A stretch of 28,505 nt of DNA from NCBI GenBank assembly GCA_050999155.1, contig JBPCPM010000089.1, positions 1 to 28,505 of the forward strand, in the 5' to 3' direction. The stretch comes from JBPCPM01 sp050999155 (GTDB taxonomy: Bacteria > Actinomycetota > Thermoleophilia > Solirubrobacterales > 70-9). Under the pieces are notes generated by a model, which saw only the letters and a list, made by a program, of their open reading frames with translations, ran no database searches and was not told where the DNA came from. Both the position numbers and the translations under genes were made by a program. Below, in pieces: positions 26,256 through 28,505 of this stretch (its first letter is position 1; each line of letters opens with the position of its first letter).

Positions 26256-27506
26256 GTGGCACGGTTGCTGCTCGGAGTCAGCGGCGGCATCGCGGCCTAC
26301 AAGGCCGTCGAGCTGACGCGCCTGGCCATCAAGTCGGGTCACGGCGTGCGCGTGCTGATGACCCCGGCCGCCCAGCAGTTTGTTGGGACGGCGACCTTCG
26401 AGGGGATCACGGGTGCTCCCGTGCTCGTGGGAGAGTTCGACCCCGATCCCGCCCGTGGCGTGTTCCCCGGGGACCCGGTGCCCGCGCACGCGCCGATCGG
26501 CCACCTCGCGGTCGCCGAGAACGCCGACGCCTACCTCGTGGCGCCCGCCTCGGCCGACATCCTCGCGCGGCTGGCCGCCGGCATCTGCGACGGGATGGTC
26601 ACCACATCGTTCGTCGGCTGCGCCGCCCCCCGGATCGTCGCCCCGGCGATGAACGATCGCATGTGGGCCGACGCCGCCGTGCAGGCCAACGTCACGGCGC
26701 TGCGGGCCCGCGGCGTGACCGTCATCGAGCCCGATGAGGGAGACCTTGCGTCCCGGGGCGAGCACGGTCGCGGGCGGTTGCCCGACCCGGCCGCGCTGCT
26801 GCGGGCGGTCGAGGACGTGCTCGGATTGAGCGCGCCATCGGCCGGAGGCGGCCCCTGGTCGGGTCGGCGCGTGCTGATCACGGCCGGTGGCACGCGGGAG
26901 CCGATCGACGCGGTGCGCTTCGTCGGCAACCGCTCAAGCGGGCGCATGGGGTTCGCCCTCGCCGGCGCCGCGCAGCGCCGCGGGGCGGAGGTGGCCCTGG
27001 TCGCGGCCAACGTCGACCTGCCCACGCCGGCCGGGGTGGACCGGGTCGACGTCTCCACGGCAGCCGAGATGCATCAGCACACCGAGAAGCTGTTCGCCGA
27101 CGCCGAGGTCCTTGTCATGACCGCCGCGGTGGCCGATTACCGACCGGCCAAGACCACCGACGGCAAGATCGACAAGAGCGCCACCGCCGAGGTCGCGCTG
27201 GAGCTGGTCCCAAACCCGGACATCCTCGCCGGCCTGTCCGGACAGCGCCACAACGGCCAGGTGCTCGTGGGCTTCGCCGCCGAGCACGGGCCGCAGGGCG
27301 TCGAGCGGGCCCGGGGCAAGCTGCAGCGCAAGGACCTCGACGCGATCGTGGTCAACGACATCTCCCAGGCCGCCATCGGGTTCGAGAGCGACCGCAACGA
27401 GGTCGTGGTCGTGCGCCCTGGCGGTGAGACCCACCTTCCGCTGGCCGAGAAGTCCGAGATCGCCGAGCAGATCCTCGACGAGCTCGCGGACCTGCTGCCC
27501 GGCTGA
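26256..27506 (+). CDS. coaBC: Bifunctional phosphopantothenoylcysteine decarboxylase / phosphopantothenate-cysteine ligase
   Basis: A 416-residue coenzyme A synthesis enzyme. CoaC domain (1-190): GVSGGIAAYKAVEL flavin-binding start, His83 (IGHLAVAENAD) as the active-site histidine, APASADILARLAAGICDG, and PAMNDRMW (130-137) for substrate binding. CoaB domain (about 203-416): RRVLITAGGTREPIDAVRFVGNRSSGRMG, the CTP- and phosphopantothenate-binding loops, then TAAVADYRPA and KLQRKDLDAIVVND. The flap that in E. coli Dfp reads ACG with catalytic Cys158 is here LASRGEHGRGR (164-174), so a serine replaces the cysteine. Start GTG 26256 has a GGGGAGGAAGAGG ribosome site. It follows rpoZ by 64 bases. 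Confidence 0.95.
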   Translation: MARLLLGVSGGIAAYKAVELTRLAIKSGHGVRVLMTPAAQQFVGTATFEGITGAPVLVGEFDPDPARGVFPGDPVPAHAPIGHLAVAENADAYLVAPASADILARLAAGICDGMVTTSFVGCAAPRIVAPAMNDRMWADAAVQANVTALRARGVTVIEPDEGDLASRGEHGRGRLPDPAALLRAVEDVLGLSAPSAGGGPWSGRRVLITAGGTREPIDAVRFVGNRSSGRMGFALAGAAQRRGAEVALVAANVDLPTPAGVDRVDVSTAAEMHQHTEKLFADAEVLVMTAAVADYRPAKTTDGKIDKSATAEVALELVPNPDILAGLSGQRHNGQVLVGFAAEHGPQGVERARGKLQRKDLDAIVVNDISQAAIGFESDRNEVVVVRPGGETHLPLAEKSEIAEQILDELADLLPG

Positions 27507-27544
27507 GGCCCCGCCAGGCGGCTCGGGCGGCCATGCCGTCCGGA

Positions 27545-27550
27545 TAGGCT
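27545..27550 (+). promoter_or_regulatory. -10-like box (TAGGCT) after coaBC
   Basis: It is identical to the box before the methyltransferase at 4486. A coding-like frame begins 4-7 bases later but without an ATG, GTG or TTG. Confidence 0.3.
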
Positions 27551-27554
27551 CACT

Positions 27555-27683
27555 GTCGCCGGCAGCGAGCGCTGGCTTGAGCTCGATCGCCGCTCGGGTG
27601 GGCAGGCGGCCGAGGAGGCCTACAACGAGGTCCACGCGGGCGAGGTTCCTCCCTCCACAGGGCTGATCGTCGCCGTCGAATAG
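27555..27683 (+). pseudogene. Small coding-like frame without a start codon
   Basis: This lies in the 261-base gap between coaBC and the TPR gene. In phase with the coaBC frame, after its stop, codons from 27555 read VAGSERWLELDRRSGGQA and continue through EEAYNEVHAGEV to LIVAVE and TAG at 27681-27683. Codon third positions are mostly G or C, as in the real genes, and the peptide is balanced and soluble-looking, while the other frames are arginine-rich shadows. The first codon at a leaderless distance from TAGGCT is GTC, one base from GTG, so either a base error or mutation removed the start, or this is chance. No family is recognised. Confidence 0.3.
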
Positions 27684-27755
27684 GAGGTGGCGGCGGATCA
27701 CGGACCTCGGCGGGGGGCCGCGGCAGCCTTCCCGCAGGGCGCAAAACGGCCCGCG

Positions 27756-27761
27756 TAGACT
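27756..27761 (+). promoter_or_regulatory. -10 box of a leaderless promoter (TAGACT)
   Basis: It ends 6 bases before the ATG at 27768 and is the same hexamer as at rpoZ. No ribosome site is present. Confidence 0.5.
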
Positions 27762-27767
27762 CGCGGC

Positions 27768-28151
27768 ATGGGCGCTGAAGCGATGCCACCGCCCGACGAG
27801 CCGTTGTACGACCTCTACGTCCGCGGCATGGCCCACCTCGAGCGCCACGACTACGCCCAGGCGACCGTCGCGCTGGAGAAGGTCGCCCGCCGGGACCCGC
27901 AGAAGAGCTCGGTCCGCGAGGCGCTGGGCCGCGCCTACTTCCACCTGCGCCGCTACCGGGCGGCCGCCGACGAGTTCGCCGCGGTCGTCGAGCGCCATCC
28001 GGTCAACCACTACGCGCACTTCTGCCTGGGGCGGTCGCTGAGCAAGGCCGGCCGCGCCGAGGAGGCCCGTGCCCACCTCGCCCTGGCCGCGAACCTGCGC
28101 CCCGACCGCGCCGACTACCGCCGCTACCGCGACGCCGCCCGGTCGGCCTGA
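27768..28151 (+). CDS. Tetratricopeptide-repeat protein
   Basis: A 127-residue helical repeat protein. Three TPR units can be read: LYDLYVRGMAHLERHDYAQATVALEKVARRDP (13-44), the next starting SSVREALGRAYFHLRRYRAAADEFAAVVERHP, and NHYAHFCLGRSLSKAGRAEEARAHLALAANLRP, each with the G/A-8 and A-20 pattern and closing proline. No signal peptide or enzyme domain is present, so it is a cytosolic protein-protein adaptor. Short TPR proteins of this kind often sit beside dtd-like and translation genes in actinobacteria, but its partner is unknown. The dtd gene begins 9 bases after its stop, so they are probably one transcript. Confidence 0.85.
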   Translation: MGAEAMPPPDEPLYDLYVRGMAHLERHDYAQATVALEKVARRDPQKSSVREALGRAYFHLRRYRAAADEFAAVVERHPVNHYAHFCLGRSLSKAGRAEEARAHLALAANLRPDRADYRRYRDAARSA

Positions 28152-28160
28152 CGCGCACCG

Positions 28161-28505
28161 ATGCGCGCTGTCGTCCAGCGGGTCACCAGCGCCCGGGTGA
28201 GCGTGGGGGAGCGCACCGTCTCGGAGATCGGTGAGGGCATGGTCGTCCTGCTCGGCGTCGCCACCGGCGACGGCGCCGAGGCTGCCGGGCGCATGGCCGA
28301 CAAGCTCGCCCGCCTGCGGATTTTCGAGGATGCCGACGGCCGCATGAATGAGGCCGCGGGAGACCGCGAGATCCTGTGCGTGAGCCAGTTCACCCTGCTG
28401 GCTGACACCCGGCGCGGGAACCGGCCCGGATTCGGCGCTGGGGGGGGGGGGGGAAACGGAGGAGCATTGTGCGAAACCTGCCGTGACCGACCCGGCCACC
28501 CACAC
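28161..28505 (+). CDS. dtd: D-aminoacyl-tRNA deacylase, partial and disturbed at its 3' side
   Basis: DTD frees D-amino acids (and glycine mischarged on tRNA-Ala) from tRNA. The first ~93 residues match well: MRAVVQRVTSARVSVGER (1-18), EGMVVLLGVATGDGAEAA, ADKLARLRIFEDADGRMNEA and the catalytic SQFTLLADTRRGNRPGF. The expected next part is a proline/alanine-rich strand, then the G-P-x-T motif. Instead the frame enters a run of 14 G (28440-28453), and the following 52 bases encode nothing like DTD. The frame stays open to the edge, but the last ~20 codons should not be trusted. The ATG is 9 bases after the TPR stop. Confidence 0.85.
   Translation, partial: MRAVVQRVTSARVSVGERTVSEIGEGMVVLLGVATGDGAEAAGRMADKLARLRIFEDADGRMNEAAGDREILCVSQFTLLADTRRGNRPGFGAGGGGGNGGALCETCRDRPGHPH
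28440..28453 (+). other. Run of 14 G, probable sequencing or assembly artefact
   Basis: The homopolymer lies inside the conserved part of dtd and homology stops exactly there. Poly-G tails are typical of two-colour short-read chemistry at read ends, and the window ends 52 bases later. A true insertion is much less likely. Confidence 0.7.

Overview
The window is about 70% GC and tightly packed, with GTG and TTG starts and ATGA/GTGA/TGATG stop-start overlaps. It encodes a mycobacterial-type integration host factor (mIHF), an actinobacterial marker, beside gmk, rpoZ and coaBC, and a pyr operon opened by a translationally acting PyrR RNA element. I infer a deep-branching high-GC actinobacterium, most likely class Thermoleophilia, from gene content and protein style only; no database search was possible. 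A 14-base G run, the sudden loss of dtd homology after it, and two single-base frame breaks in pyrK suggest a draft contig whose ends and indels need care.

Layout. (1) 1-1672, minus strand: a CsoR-type metal-sensing repressor, nuoA, and a NuoD/hydrogenase-large-subunit-like protein that runs off the left edge. This looks like the head of a complex I operon led by a repressor gene. (2) 1931-4257, minus strand: an alpha/beta hydrolase followed 5 bases later by an APC-family permease. (3) 4486-12363: a surface-glycan cluster with two SAM methyltransferases, a glucose-1-phosphate cytidylyltransferase, a CDP-glucose-4,6-dehydratase-like SDR, two GT4 glycosyltransferases, a lipoprotein, a convergent GT2 glycosyltransferase and a divergent hexapeptide acyltransferase. 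(4) 12337-14293: a pair of 54-bp imperfect direct repeats that each form an inverted repeat, a beta-carbonic anhydrase, another methyltransferase on the minus strand, and tRNA-Arg(CCG). (5) 14332-24771: RNase Z, then the pyrimidine operon pyrR-pyrB-pyrC-cysteine hydrolase-carA-carB-pyrK(broken)-pyrD. (6) 24939-28505: mIHF, gmk, rpoZ, coaBC, a start-less small reading frame, a TPR protein and a partial dtd.

Functionally, the pyr operon covers de novo UMP synthesis from bicarbonate and glutamine to orotate (CarAB, PyrB, PyrC, PyrDK). PyrR probably represses translation by binding a hairpin that hides its own ribosome site. The glycan cluster would make a CDP-linked 4-keto-6-deoxy sugar and transfer, methylate and acylate it on an exported glycan.

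The least explained signals are the structured tandem repeats at 12337-12461, the mirror-symmetric divergent promoter at 11521-11562, the degenerate NuoD-like subunit next to nuoA, the CsoR gene heading the nuo operon, the cysteine hydrolase inside the pyr operon, and the recurring TANNNT box placed 6-10 bases before start codons, which implies widespread leaderless transcription. I found no CRISPR array, insertion sequence, phage gene or recognisable defence system.
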